Shown: positions 20,301 through 28,184 of the stretch, piece after piece
Position numbering within the stretch: the stretch's first letter is position 1
Layout of the letters: each line of letters opens with the position of its first letter
Assembly (NCBI GenBank): GCA_041635265.1
Contig: JBFJJV010000001.1
Coordinates: forward strand, 1-64,000
DNA: 64,000 nucleotides
Reading direction: 5' to 3'
From: Panacagrimonas sp041635265
Lineage (GTDB): Bacteria > Pseudomonadota > Gammaproteobacteria > Nevskiales > Nevskiaceae
Notes under the pieces: generated by a model
What the model was told of the DNA's origin: nothing
The model's input: only the letters and a program-made list of their open reading frames with translations
Databases searched by the model: none
Translations under genes and position numbers: made by a program

Positions 20301-20493
20301 CACCGAGCGCCACCAAGGGGGCGAGTTCGACACTGGCATTGTGCAGCGCATGACCGCGATTCAATTCGTGCTGGAGATCGCCGCCCTTGAACATGGCCCG
20401 TGCCGAGATCACGGCCAGAATCAGCGCAGCCAGCAACCCCGCGATAGCGACGAGTGATTTTGGTTTGATTTTCTTCGGCAATTCCAGCTGCAC
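17371..20493 (-). CDS. PAS-GGDEF-EAL membrane protein with degenerate catalytic motifs
   Basis: About 1040 residues from a GTG start preceded by GGAG at 9 bases; the open frame extends further upstream but without family features. Order: membrane segment (about 13-35), periplasmic sensor region, second membrane segment (about 168-187), three PAS domains (about 230-345, 355-470, 475-595), GGDEF (about 600-765), EAL (about 785-1035). The GGDEF motif reads G-P-D-Q-F at 682-686, yet the RxxD inhibitory site (R-D-T-D) stands exactly five residues before it. In the EAL domain EALLR has become AILLD, DDFG is RDGA and AEGVE is AQGIPD, so hydrolysis is not expected. It may be a c-di-GMP receptor. It is divergent from tadG. 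Confidence 0.85.
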   Translation of the reverse strand: MQLELPKKIKPKSLVAIAGLLAALILAVISARAMFKGGDLQHELNRGHALHNASVELAPLVALGGGNLLRDRVRDLVRNSGLGLTYLAVSDSGGNILAVDGRFESLAIPLISTLAKQRLRSWLYEITSDRGRFSLQQNGQTVGEVDFALAPAYARDVRERALEELRLLAWIGLLVGFLALGVMAYMLTRKPREPDPAILSRSQQEMPPRKRRSADIEAEEIATALSDHGIHALDTLKRALIVVDRDARIRFMNQTAARITGWSAEDAKGRLVYSVFHPLDEQQSPLVTPAETCLRSGHEYEPAELWVRSRDASVHAVEVMAALLRDGSEKQANGAAMVFHVIDERLNLIDHLRRQARLSIGVIDHLVEGVFTTDTSGVIRFANVRAARMFGYPREQLTGLNVTKMMPVPFLNEPKARLQDYIGGRYQSRLPKVAGWRKDATTFPLELVVQPMSVDGTEGLVVITRDITERQRSDNLSQRLGRLLDSAADEVYIFDAASLFFVEANRGARRNLGLESEKINRLTPLTISRELDEDQFHSYLDRLRSGEIEHVSYRCRHVREDGSEYPVEVRLSFSGEEEPPMFLAIAADITERQSQEDSLRHLAHHDLLTGLPNRATLLDRMGQAVITASRSSRLLGIYCVDIDRFKHINENHGREIGDEVLKIAAARLDALLRDTDTVARIGPDQFAIVAQGLRSVEDGEALARKILEAFALRFEIDIHKLQITPSVGLSLFPLDDSDAEGLLRHADAARSQAKQAGSGRYHLYSIEMSPDKRRQLELERGLGAAIALQQLDVSAEMAVELTPGPAAGRVSAILLDFCWQHLRHGRIGASELQRSAGRAGLVADLELWMIYRACTVLPPPSESDLDLPPVPVVINVSGWQFRDPEFYEQVFELMDRHKVPPRRLVFAVEGGGFDEVRQASAARLRRLRDRGVRIALRDGAKEIFKALDAADGKTLDLILLQPQEVAQAIHDKQTTELLRLAILAAKGLDIPTLAQGIPDESAQQWLVEQGVRLGTGSAFGDPVDADSLSRELNRPRTRAA

Positions 20494-20743
20494 TAATCTG
20501 TGCTCCGGACACGTCGGAAATGACGCGAATACGATGATTTTAGGGAGAGTAATAGCTTCTGTCGCCCCTTTTATGGGCATCGGGGCCCAAAATCGGGTAA
20601 ATCGTCGAGCTAGTCGAATTCCCAACTTAAAAAATAAGCTGATCGTTCGTTCGGTTATCGTGTGCCTTAGCGCGTCCGTCGGAAGTTGCACACCTTGAGC
20701 GGACTCAAGCCCACAATAGGCCTGCAAATAGCCGGAGCGGCAG

Positions 20744-22723
20744 ATGAACTCAATATCGCGGTCGATGGCACTTCGCCGCTGCCAGCACGGGGCCGTCACC
20801 GTGTACGTGGTCCTGGCCATCGGCGCCCTGCTCACCGGCGCTTTTGCCGCCTTTGAGGTGGGTCGAATCTATCTCGCCAACCGGCAGATCCAGAAATTAG
20901 CCTCACTGGCTGCCCTGGATGCGGTGCGCGAAGTGAGCGCCTGCGAACGAGCGTTTGGAACCACGCCAGAGGCCATTCGCACGCAACTCGAACAACGCGT
21001 TGATGAAAGCCTTTTGCGCAACGGTAGCGCGGAATTGGTCGGAAAATTGACCATCTTGATCGAAACTGGCGAGCTTGAAGCCGTGCCGGTGACTGTCAAC
21101 GGCAATGCCATGACCCTGCGCAGGCTGGCTCCCAGCGCAGAATCGGACATCGCCAGCGCCGATGCCATTCGCGTCACACTCACAGCGCCCTTCCCGACCA
21201 TGCTGACCCAGTTTTTGAGCAACGATGCCGGCAAACGCATGGAGGTGTCAGCAACGGCAGAACAGCCTTTGCTCGGAACTTTCTCTGTCGGCAGTGGGCT
21301 GGCGAGCTTGAATGAAGGCGCCCTCAATGCAGTCCTCGGCCCCCTGCTCGGCAGCCCCGATCCGCTCGACCTGAGTCTGGTTGACTTCAATGGATTAGCC
21401 GACGCAAACGTGACTGCCGAGGCACTGGCGCTGGCACTCGGCGTCACCGTTAAAGACCTGTCAGACCCGCTGGCACTGGAAGTGCAATCGCCGGTCTTGT
21501 CCAATGTGCTGGGCAACCTGGCAGACAATCTATCCGGGACCGTCAGTGATGCAGCTGTGGATGCGATCCGCGACCTGGCTGATGCCGCAGCCAGCACGGA
21601 GACCTTCTCTATCGACCAATTGCTGGGGGGCCTGGGCGGAGTATCCCCAGACGCAACGGTAGGCAATGCGCTGGACATCATCACGACGCTGGCGCAAGCC
21701 GCCAATGCTGACCCTGACGGCGCTACAACACCCATACCAATCAACATCGGCGCCTCTGTAGCCGGAATCACGGTCAATAACTTTATTCAGATCATCGAGC
21801 CCCCGCAGCGCGGACAGGGACGACCTGGATCTGACACCGCCGTTGCTCGCACTGCTCAGATTCGCCTGATGGTTCGCGTAGACGCGACCGACCTCCTGAG
21901 TGGCCTGCAGGGCGCGCTGCAAAGCGTCATTTCCACTGCACTCGGGCTGATCGGTTCTGTGACTGGCATGGTCTCGAACGTCGATGTTGCGGATGCGCTG
22001 AAAATCGGGATCGACGTAGAAGTGGCCCGCGCCTCGGCATTTCTCGACCGCATCGACTGCCCACAGCAAGGCGTCAACAGCGGCATGCCCATCGCCCAAC
22101 TCAGCGCCGAAACCGGGGTTGCCAGTGTCATCATCAGTTCCTTCAGTGGAAACGCAGCCGACGCGCCGCCACTGGACCTCGGGGGCGAAATCCCGGTGGC
22201 CACGGTCAGTATCGATGCCACTAACTTGAAGTTACTGGGTTTGCCTCTGCCTTCTCTGGGTCAGACCACGCTGGACTCGGCGCTCGCGGCAAGTTCTCTT
22301 GGCGTCAGCCAGACCGGCCCCAATCCACTACCTCGGAACGTCACCCTGTTCGAACAGATGAGCGCAAGCGACGGCAAGAATTACTACGAAGCCCTCGGCA
22401 TACCCGAGGAAACCGCCGTCACCGGCAACCCGCAGACTGTAGGATCAGCCAGCTCTGTGGAACTGGACCTCGATCTGGACATCGAAACCTCGGGCACTGG
22501 GCTGACCGGCGGCCTTGCCGACGTTGCCGCAGAATTGAGCAGCGTGATCAATACGACGGTTGAACCGCTGTTGAGCGCTGTCGGCAACCTGGCCGGAACC
22601 AGGATCGACCCGATTCTAGGTGCCTTGGGCATTCAAACTGGCACCGCAGAAGTGGTGATGCACACTATCGAAATTGACCGACCGCTGATTGCCACGACGC
22701 AGCGCCCGCAGATTTCGCCGTAA
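20744..22723 (+). CDS. tadG: TadG-family pilus assembly protein
   Basis: A 659-residue protein with one N-terminal membrane segment (about 17-40, HGAVTVYVVLAIGALL) and a long periplasmic part rich in Ala, Leu, Val and Thr. The start is well supported by GGAG 6 bases upstream. TadG-type proteins belong to Tad/Flp pilus loci and are thought to link the machine across the envelope. The C-terminal region is longer than in many TadG proteins and has no domain I recognise. It is the only Tad gene here on the plus strand and converges on the DUF3613 gene. Confidence 0.8.
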   Translation: MNSISRSMALRRCQHGAVTVYVVLAIGALLTGAFAAFEVGRIYLANRQIQKLASLAALDAVREVSACERAFGTTPEAIRTQLEQRVDESLLRNGSAELVGKLTILIETGELEAVPVTVNGNAMTLRRLAPSAESDIASADAIRVTLTAPFPTMLTQFLSNDAGKRMEVSATAEQPLLGTFSVGSGLASLNEGALNAVLGPLLGSPDPLDLSLVDFNGLADANVTAEALALALGVTVKDLSDPLALEVQSPVLSNVLGNLADNLSGTVSDAAVDAIRDLADAAASTETFSIDQLLGGLGGVSPDATVGNALDIITTLAQAANADPDGATTPIPINIGASVAGITVNNFIQIIEPPQRGQGRPGSDTAVARTAQIRLMVRVDATDLLSGLQGALQSVISTALGLIGSVTGMVSNVDVADALKIGIDVEVARASAFLDRIDCPQQGVNSGMPIAQLSAETGVASVIISSFSGNAADAPPLDLGGEIPVATVSIDATNLKLLGLPLPSLGQTTLDSALAASSLGVSQTGPNPLPRNVTLFEQMSASDGKNYYEALGIPEETAVTGNPQTVGSASSVELDLDLDIETSGTGLTGGLADVAAELSSVINTTVEPLLSAVGNLAGTRIDPILGALGIQTGTAEVVMHTIEIDRPLIATTQRPQISP

Positions 22724-22808
22724 ACGGGGCTGGACCAGGGGAACCAGACTTCTGGAGCGATCGGGCGGAGAAATTCTTCTGGCGGAGTTCCTGCCCGAAA
22801 AAGCCAGT

Positions 22809-23087
22809 TTATTCCCCGCTGTCCTCAACAAACGATCCCTTGCTCAACTCATCAGGAATAGGTTTCGTGAAACTTTCCGCGTAGCGTTCATAAGTTTTCT
22901 CAGCGATGTCCCCTGGCATGGGACGAGGCTCCGGCGAAGCGGCGCTTCCCCCTGTCTGCAGACCGATCCATTCGCGCGTTTCTGCGCCAAGTGGGTCCGC
23001 GGCAATGGATACGCTGCCCCAGCAGAGAAAAACAGCCGCAATAGCTGAAGAAAAACAAAGTGATTCTCGGGGTTTGCTGGTAATCAT
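22809..23087 (-). CDS. DUF3613 protein of the Tad locus
   Basis: About 92 residues. A signal peptide (hydrophobic stretch SSAIAAVFLCWGSVSIA) is followed by a short mature part with the DUF3613 pattern ETREWIGLQTGG ... MPGDIAEKTYERY ... PIPDE. The start is taken at the ATG with GGAG 6 bases upstream; another ATG 27 bases earlier overlaps the tadD stop as TGATG. DUF3613 proteins occur at the end of Tad loci and are of unknown function. It is likely periplasmic and cotranscribed with tadD. Confidence 0.75.
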   Translation of the reverse strand: MITSKPRESLCFSSAIAAVFLCWGSVSIAADPLGAETREWIGLQTGGSAASPEPRPMPGDIAEKTYERYAESFTKPIPDELSKGSFVEDSGE

Positions 23088-23113
23088 GTGACGCTCCGTT
23101 GACTTGCTCTGCA

Positions 23114-23827
23114 TCAGCCGCGGCTTTTGCGCGTTGCCTGACGCGATATGGCCTGCGCCTGGCTGCGTAATTTTTGCAGCATTTGTTCCGACATTTCGCT
23201 TTCAGCTGCCAGACGGCGCACCGCTGGTTCATCTCCGGTAACCATCATCAGCAGGACCAGATTATTACGCGCCTTGGCACTGCCGTCGCCTGCGTCCAGC
23301 TCAACAGCCGTTGCCAGCTGCGTCAGGGCCTCGGAATAACGCTTAGACAACATCAGCGCGTAACCAAGATCATTGCGCATGTCGGCATTCGCCGGCCGTC
23401 GATCAACCGCCTGCTGCAGCTGCCAGGTCGAGGTCGCCAGATCGGTTCTGGCGCTGATCAAACCCAATCCATAATAGGCATCAGCCACATAAGCCGGCTC
23501 CTTGAGCAACGCGCGGTAAAGTTCCTGCGCTCGCTCGATCTGGTCCAAATTGCGCCTCGCCTCGGCCTCAAGAAGCGTTAGCTCCGGGGAGCTTCCACTA
23601 TCCGCTACATGTGCCTCGAGATGCGCGATAGCTGCGTAGTACTGCTTGCTCGCGACCATGCCCCGTATCAGATCAGCATGAACACCGCGTCGGCTCTCTG
23701 CTGAATCTGAATCTGCGGCTAGGCCGGGGCTGACTTTCCTTTCAGCTTCAAAAACCGGCACATTGCCACAGGCGCTGAGTAGCGCGAGCAATGGAATCAT
23801 GATCGGCAGCACCACAAGCTTGGGCAT
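23114..23827 (-). CDS. tadD: TadD-like TPR lipoprotein
   Basis: A 237-residue protein with a lipoprotein signal (hydrophobic start ending LLSAC, cysteine near residue 20) and TPR repeats from about 50 to 190, including the DAYYGLGLISARTD and ADMRNDLGYALMLSKRY units. TadD is thought to act as a pilotin that helps the CpaC secretin reach the outer membrane. Its stop overlaps the upstream ATG of the DUF3613 gene, and its start touches the tadC stop, so it sits inside the Tad operon. Confidence 0.88.
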   Translation of the reverse strand: MPKLVVLPIMIPLLALLSACGNVPVFEAERKVSPGLAADSDSAESRRGVHADLIRGMVASKQYYAAIAHLEAHVADSGSSPELTLLEAEARRNLDQIERAQELYRALLKEPAYVADAYYGLGLISARTDLATSTWQLQQAVDRRPANADMRNDLGYALMLSKRYSEALTQLATAVELDAGDGSAKARNNLVLLMMVTGDEPAVRRLAAESEMSEQMLQKLRSQAQAISRQATRKSRG

Positions 23828-24762
23828 CAGATGTCACCACTTAGCGCGCGCAGAATCGACAGGAAAGCGGGGCCGGCGACAAAGATCAGCAGCGCTGGAA
23901 AGAAGAAGCCGACCATGACAATGGTCATACGGCCCGAAATCAGGTTGACCATTTCACGCATGTCCATCGTGCGCCGCTCTTCCAGTACTTCAAGTGTTTC
24001 CAGCAGCGGATCACGAACCTCACCACCGTAACGATCAACCTGCCTGAGCAGCGCCAGCACATTGGTCAGATCGTCGTTATCAATACCTGCTGCAAGGTTT
24101 TTCAGCACTTCATTGGTATCACCGCCAGCGTCGAGCTGACGCAGCACCAGCTCAAACTCACGGCCCAGTTCAGGCAGAACTCCTCGTCCGTCGCGCACCA
24201 TGCTGCCAAATGCCTGGCGAGTCGAAAGTCCTGCTTCAAACAGAAGCACCAGCAAATGGATCAGCAAGGGCACTTCGCCCTTGATGCGGCGCACACGAGC
24301 TTCCGCCCGCTTGCGCAATACCACGCGCGGGATCAGCAGGCCCAGCAGTACAGAAAGACCGATTCCGATCAGCAGTACCGCGGGCTGGTGCAGCTTGGGC
24401 GGCGCGATATTCCATAGGAAAAACATTCCAGCCAGGAAAACGAACGGAGCGAGCGCCGACATCATGTAAAAAGTGCGTCTCTCACGCTGTGTGCGCCAAC
24501 CAGCCTGGATCAGCAGTTTCGAACTCTCGTTCCCAGCATCAATCAGGCCTTCAATCTTCTTGCCCTGATCTGCCAGCGTCTGTGCAAACACACTTGAGTT
24601 GGACCCGTCCAGCCCGGCGGCTTCGGCCGCGCGCGGGTCGAGCCGACGCTGCACCTTGACCGTCGTCACCGTCCTTGAATACAGGTAAATCAGGCAGGCA
24701 ATCGCAACCAGAGCAGCGAGGATGGCGCCGGAAACCAGGGTGGCAAAGAGTGCGGGAGACAT
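23827..24762 (-). CDS. tadC: Tad pilus inner-membrane protein TadC
   Basis: A 311-residue type II secretion F-domain protein. Membrane segments lie at the N-terminus (about 2-25), two in the middle (about 95-150) and one at the C-terminus (about 280-305); the T2SSF domain spans about 170-290. The start (MSPALFATLV) overlaps the tadB stop as TGATG. TadB and TadC form the inner-membrane platform on which the CpaF ATPase acts. Confidence 0.93.
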   Translation of the reverse strand: MSPALFATLVSGAILAALVAIACLIYLYSRTVTTVKVQRRLDPRAAEAAGLDGSNSSVFAQTLADQGKKIEGLIDAGNESSKLLIQAGWRTQRERRTFYMMSALAPFVFLAGMFFLWNIAPPKLHQPAVLLIGIGLSVLLGLLIPRVVLRKRAEARVRRIKGEVPLLIHLLVLLFEAGLSTRQAFGSMVRDGRGVLPELGREFELVLRQLDAGGDTNEVLKNLAAGIDNDDLTNVLALLRQVDRYGGEVRDPLLETLEVLEERRTMDMREMVNLISGRMTIVMVGFFFPALLIFVAGPAFLSILRALSGDI

Positions 24763-25682
24763 CAGACGTGGTCTTCTGTTGCGCCCATCATGCGGTAGAT
24801 CACCACCACGCCCGTGATCTGCAATCCCGCTGCGATCAGGAGCGCAATGCGGCCGCCAGAGGATGCCCACATCTGGTTGTAAAACTCTGGATTCTGCAAA
24901 AACAGAACCGAGGAGATGGCAAGAGGAATCACTGACAACACCACGGCAGACAGGCGCGTCTCGGCCGTCAGCGCGCGCAGTTCCCGCGCGGCCGAATCGC
25001 GTGCACGAATGGCGGCCATCAAGCTGCGAAACAGGCTGCGCAAAGAGCCACCATAGCGCCGATTGACCGACGCAGCCAGCGCCATGACCTTGATGTCACG
25101 AATACCGTGAATCTCAGCGAGGTCAAACAGGGCTTCGTCCAGCTGCGCGCCGTGGCGTACCTGGCGGCTAACAGATAGAAATAATTTCCGAATCGGATCC
25201 GGGCTGTCTTCGGCCGCCAGAGACAATGACTCCTCCAGAGTGCTGCCGGCCTGGAGCACACGCAATCCCGCCTCAAGAAAACTCGGCATCTGCGACACGA
25301 TCAATGCACGGCGACGTGACGCCCGGCGACGTAATACGCCGTAGCCAAAGGCGAGCAAGGCCGCGATCAGAAACAAACCCTGCAGAAACCCGAACATCAG
25401 GAACGCAATGGGCACCAGTCCCAATACAATCCAAAGCACCTTGGTCACGGTCGGTGGATCTGCTTCCGATCCGGCACTCCACATGATGTGACAGGCCCAG
25501 CGCAGTGCCGGATTTTTCAGCTGTGATTCGCGAGACACATAGACGGTATCTATGGGGTCATCACCCGCGCGCAGGCGCAGGGCAATGGTCTCACCACGCT
25601 CCCTGGCGTTGGAGTAGATCAGCAACCAGATGGCAATTCCTGCCATAAGCACTGCAAACCCGAAGATCACGAAGGCGGCCAT
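24762..25682 (-). CDS. tadB: Tad pilus inner-membrane protein TadB
   Basis: A 306-residue T2SSF-domain protein. The N-terminal membrane segment (AAFVIFGFAVLMAGIAIW) is followed by paired segments around 85-125, the F domain (about 130-260) and C-terminal segments (about 255-300). The start at ATG 25682 has an AGGGA-like ribosome binding site that overlaps the cpaF stop. It is the partner of TadC in the platform. Confidence 0.93.
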   Translation of the reverse strand: MAAFVIFGFAVLMAGIAIWLLIYSNARERGETIALRLRAGDDPIDTVYVSRESQLKNPALRWACHIMWSAGSEADPPTVTKVLWIVLGLVPIAFLMFGFLQGLFLIAALLAFGYGVLRRRASRRRALIVSQMPSFLEAGLRVLQAGSTLEESLSLAAEDSPDPIRKLFLSVSRQVRHGAQLDEALFDLAEIHGIRDIKVMALAASVNRRYGGSLRSLFRSLMAAIRARDSAARELRALTAETRLSAVVLSVIPLAISSVLFLQNPEFYNQMWASSGGRIALLIAAGLQITGVVVIYRMMGATEDHV

Positions 25683-25695
25683 GTCGAGATCGTCC

Positions 25696-26910
25696 CTAGG
25701 CGCCGCGCAAGTCCAGCAGCTGACCCTTCTCAAGGTCGTAGCGGAACACATCCTTCATGATCAGGCCATTCTCGTCGTGTCCATTGACCTCGACCACCGA
25801 CATCAGACGGCGCTCACCACTGGCAAGACGCGAGACCTGCACAAACATGCGGATAGCGGCAGCAACCTGGCCACGGAATGTAACGTCGCTGCCGGAGAAT
25901 CCGGCAAAGCCGGCGAGCAGTTCCAGCCGGTGAATCGCATCACGCGGATTATTGGCGTGCAGTGTCGTCATGGAGCCGTCATGTCCGGTATTCATGGCTT
26001 GCAGCATGTCCATCACTTCATCACCGCGCACCTCACCGACCACAATTCGGTCCGGTCGCATACGCAGTGCATTGCGCACCAGATCACGCGCAGTCACCGC
26101 ACGCTCCCCTTCCAGGTTTGGCGGGCGTGTTTCAAGACGCACCACGTGATGGTGAGCCAGGCGTAACTCGGCAGCGTCTTCGACGGTAATGATCCGCTCG
26201 CCCGCCGGAATCCATTGCGACAGCAAATTCAGAAACGTGGTTTTGCCCGATCCCGTGCCCCCGGTCACGATCAGGCTAGTACGCTCTTCGACGCGTTTCT
26301 TGAGGTAGTCGAGCACTGCGGGTGTGACACTGCCACTCCGGATCAGGTCATCTGCACTCAGTGCGTATTTTTTGAATTTTCGGATTGACAGGCACGGTCC
26401 GTCGAGCGCGATCGGCGGGATGATGGCGTTCACGCGAGATCCGTCCTGCAGCCTGGCATCGACCATCGGGGTCGATTCATCGACACGACGACCGATCGGA
26501 GACAGGATGCGCTGAATGACGCGAATCACATGCGCGTCATTTACAAACCGCACCGGCGCTGTTGAGAGCAAACCATCACGCTCAACGAACACCCGATTTG
26601 GACCATTGACCACGATGTCGTTGACCGTGTCATCTTCGATCAGGGACTGAATCGGACCAAAGCCCATGAGTTCATCGCGCGCATCTTGCGCCAGCGTTTC
26701 GCTCTCTCTGGAATTGACCGGCAAGCGCTGTTTGGTTACGTATGCCCTGACCTGTTCGGACACAAAGCGCTCAATCTGCGGCCCGTCCCAGCGCTCAATC
26801 TCAAGATTGCGTTCCTCGATCTGAAGGATCAGATTTCGGTGAATGGCGCTCTTGAGCTCCTGATACTTATCAGAAAGCCGGAAACGGGTTATGGGGTCAG
26901 GGCTGTTCAT
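25696..26910 (-). CDS. cpaF: Tad secretion ATPase CpaF/TadA
   Basis: A 404-residue secretion ATPase. An N-terminal domain is followed by the Walker A motif GGTGSGKTT near residue 217, an Asp/Glu-box (ITVEDAAEL) and the Walker B-region signature RMRPDRIVVGEVRGDE near residue 280. It powers Flp pilus assembly from the cytoplasm. All expected motifs are intact. It is 13 bases upstream of tadB and 20 bases downstream of cpaE. Confidence 0.96.
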   Translation of the reverse strand: MNSPDPITRFRLSDKYQELKSAIHRNLILQIEERNLEIERWDGPQIERFVSEQVRAYVTKQRLPVNSRESETLAQDARDELMGFGPIQSLIEDDTVNDIVVNGPNRVFVERDGLLSTAPVRFVNDAHVIRVIQRILSPIGRRVDESTPMVDARLQDGSRVNAIIPPIALDGPCLSIRKFKKYALSADDLIRSGSVTPAVLDYLKKRVEERTSLIVTGGTGSGKTTFLNLLSQWIPAGERIITVEDAAELRLAHHHVVRLETRPPNLEGERAVTARDLVRNALRMRPDRIVVGEVRGDEVMDMLQAMNTGHDGSMTTLHANNPRDAIHRLELLAGFAGFSGSDVTFRGQVAAAIRMFVQVSRLASGERRLMSVVEVNGHDENGLIMKDVFRYDLEKGQLLDLRGA

Positions 26911-26930
26911 GACTGAATGAGCTCACCCGC

Positions 26931-28133
26931 TCATTTCCTGAATAGCTTGCTGAATACACCGGGGGAAACCAGCGATGAACGTCGCAAACTGGCGCGGCCC
27001 AATAAGCGGCCGGCCAAGTCTCGAACATCGCCGCAGTAATTATCCTTCGGGGCGCATTCAAACATCGAAACACCCTGGTTCATAGACTGAATACGAGTGT
27101 CGCCGCTCGAGGCGGGCAGACTTGCCATGACCGGCAGTTCGAGTAATTCCGCCAGATTCTCGGGCTCCAAACCTACGCGCTTCCGGTAGTTGTCTACGAT
27201 CAGCTCGACATTGTCCAGCGGGCACTGCTCCAGCCGAAGCGCGCGCACCAGATACTTGCTATGGCGCGACTTAAGAATGGATTGGTCGGTCAGCAACATC
27301 GTCTTGGAACAGGTTCTGATGAGGCCCTCCTGGACGCCCAGTGGCAGGTGTCCATCAAAGCTGATCACGATCGAGGCAAATAGTCCGCGCAGGACTCCCA
27401 GCAGTGCCACCAGCTCGTCGCCGTCGATATGAGGCCTGCCCTGCATGTCTTCTGGCAGACTCAGTAAATAAATCCCGCTCTTGTGCTTTGTAAAAGCGGT
27501 ATCGACCAAGGTGCCATCACAGCGGCTGCCGTCGTTGATCGCATCGAGCACACCATAGGTCTGGTTGATGTTGAGGAAAATATTCGCCGCACCTGCGGGT
27601 AGCGCCAGATCGAGCAGTAAAGTGCGGGATTCGCTTCCTGTCTGTTCGCCGCAGGCCAGCGCCAGATGCGCGGCCAGAAAGGCGATCCCCTCGTACGGCA
27701 CGGCCGCCATGACACCAAATATGCTGCCCTGATTGGCTGGAGTCGATCCGGTTGATATTGCACCCGGTCGTTTCATCAAGCGGGCTAGCAGGGTTTCCAG
27801 ATTGCTTTCATCCTGATTGAGAATGAAAAAATCGCGGGCGCCGGCACGCATGGCTGACAGCATTAAACCCGAATCACCCTCGTGCGCCAGCCCCACAACG
27901 GCGATGTCCGGCTTCATTTCCAGCAGGCGCGCGATCATCTCGACGCGGCTCGCAGCGGTCGCCGCTTCAACCGCGAAGAACACGATGTCGATCCGCCCGA
28001 CGGAGGCGATGCGATCCATCACCTCGTCAATGTGTTCGGCTTTGGCAGAAGTGACCTGGAGTGTCGAGGCAGATTCCTCGAGCCAGCTCTGAAACAGCGG
28101 GTCCTCCGCAAAGAGCAGGGCCTGAATTCTCAC
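26931..28133 (-). CDS. cpaE: Tad pilus protein CpaE/TadZ with degenerate P-loop
   Basis: A 400-residue CpaE/TadZ-like protein. A receiver-like N-terminal domain (about 1-130) is followed by a ParA/MinD-like domain. The deviant Walker A motif of active members (KGGxGKS/T) is replaced by a segment reading AAVPYEGIAF near residue 150, so ATP hydrolysis is doubtful. TadZ localises the Tad machine to a cell pole. The assignment rests on the operon position plus weak domain resemblance. Confidence 0.85.
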   Translation of the reverse strand: MRIQALLFAEDPLFQSWLEESASTLQVTSAKAEHIDEVMDRIASVGRIDIVFFAVEAATAASRVEMIARLLEMKPDIAVVGLAHEGDSGLMLSAMRAGARDFFILNQDESNLETLLARLMKRPGAISTGSTPANQGSIFGVMAAVPYEGIAFLAAHLALACGEQTGSESRTLLLDLALPAGAANIFLNINQTYGVLDAINDGSRCDGTLVDTAFTKHKSGIYLLSLPEDMQGRPHIDGDELVALLGVLRGLFASIVISFDGHLPLGVQEGLIRTCSKTMLLTDQSILKSRHSKYLVRALRLEQCPLDNVELIVDNYRKRVGLEPENLAELLELPVMASLPASSGDTRIQSMNQGVSMFECAPKDNYCGDVRDLAGRLLGRASLRRSSLVSPGVFSKLFRK

Positions 28134-28184
28134 GAGCGTTTTACTGTCGTCCGGTTTGTCTGAATGGAACGTCTCACACCAGCG

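Noticed and set aside
17371..20835. Full-length 1154-codon start for the GGDEF-EAL protein
   Set aside because: The first 114 codons have no membrane or domain pattern and no ribosome binding site; the GTG at 20493 with GGAG fits the family.
20869..21777. A long antisense open frame (302 codons) opposite tadG
   Set aside because: It is a mirror of the GC-rich tadG codons. Its serine- and arginine-rich translation has no family pattern, and the plus-strand frame has a good ribosome binding site and a recognisable TadG membrane anchor.
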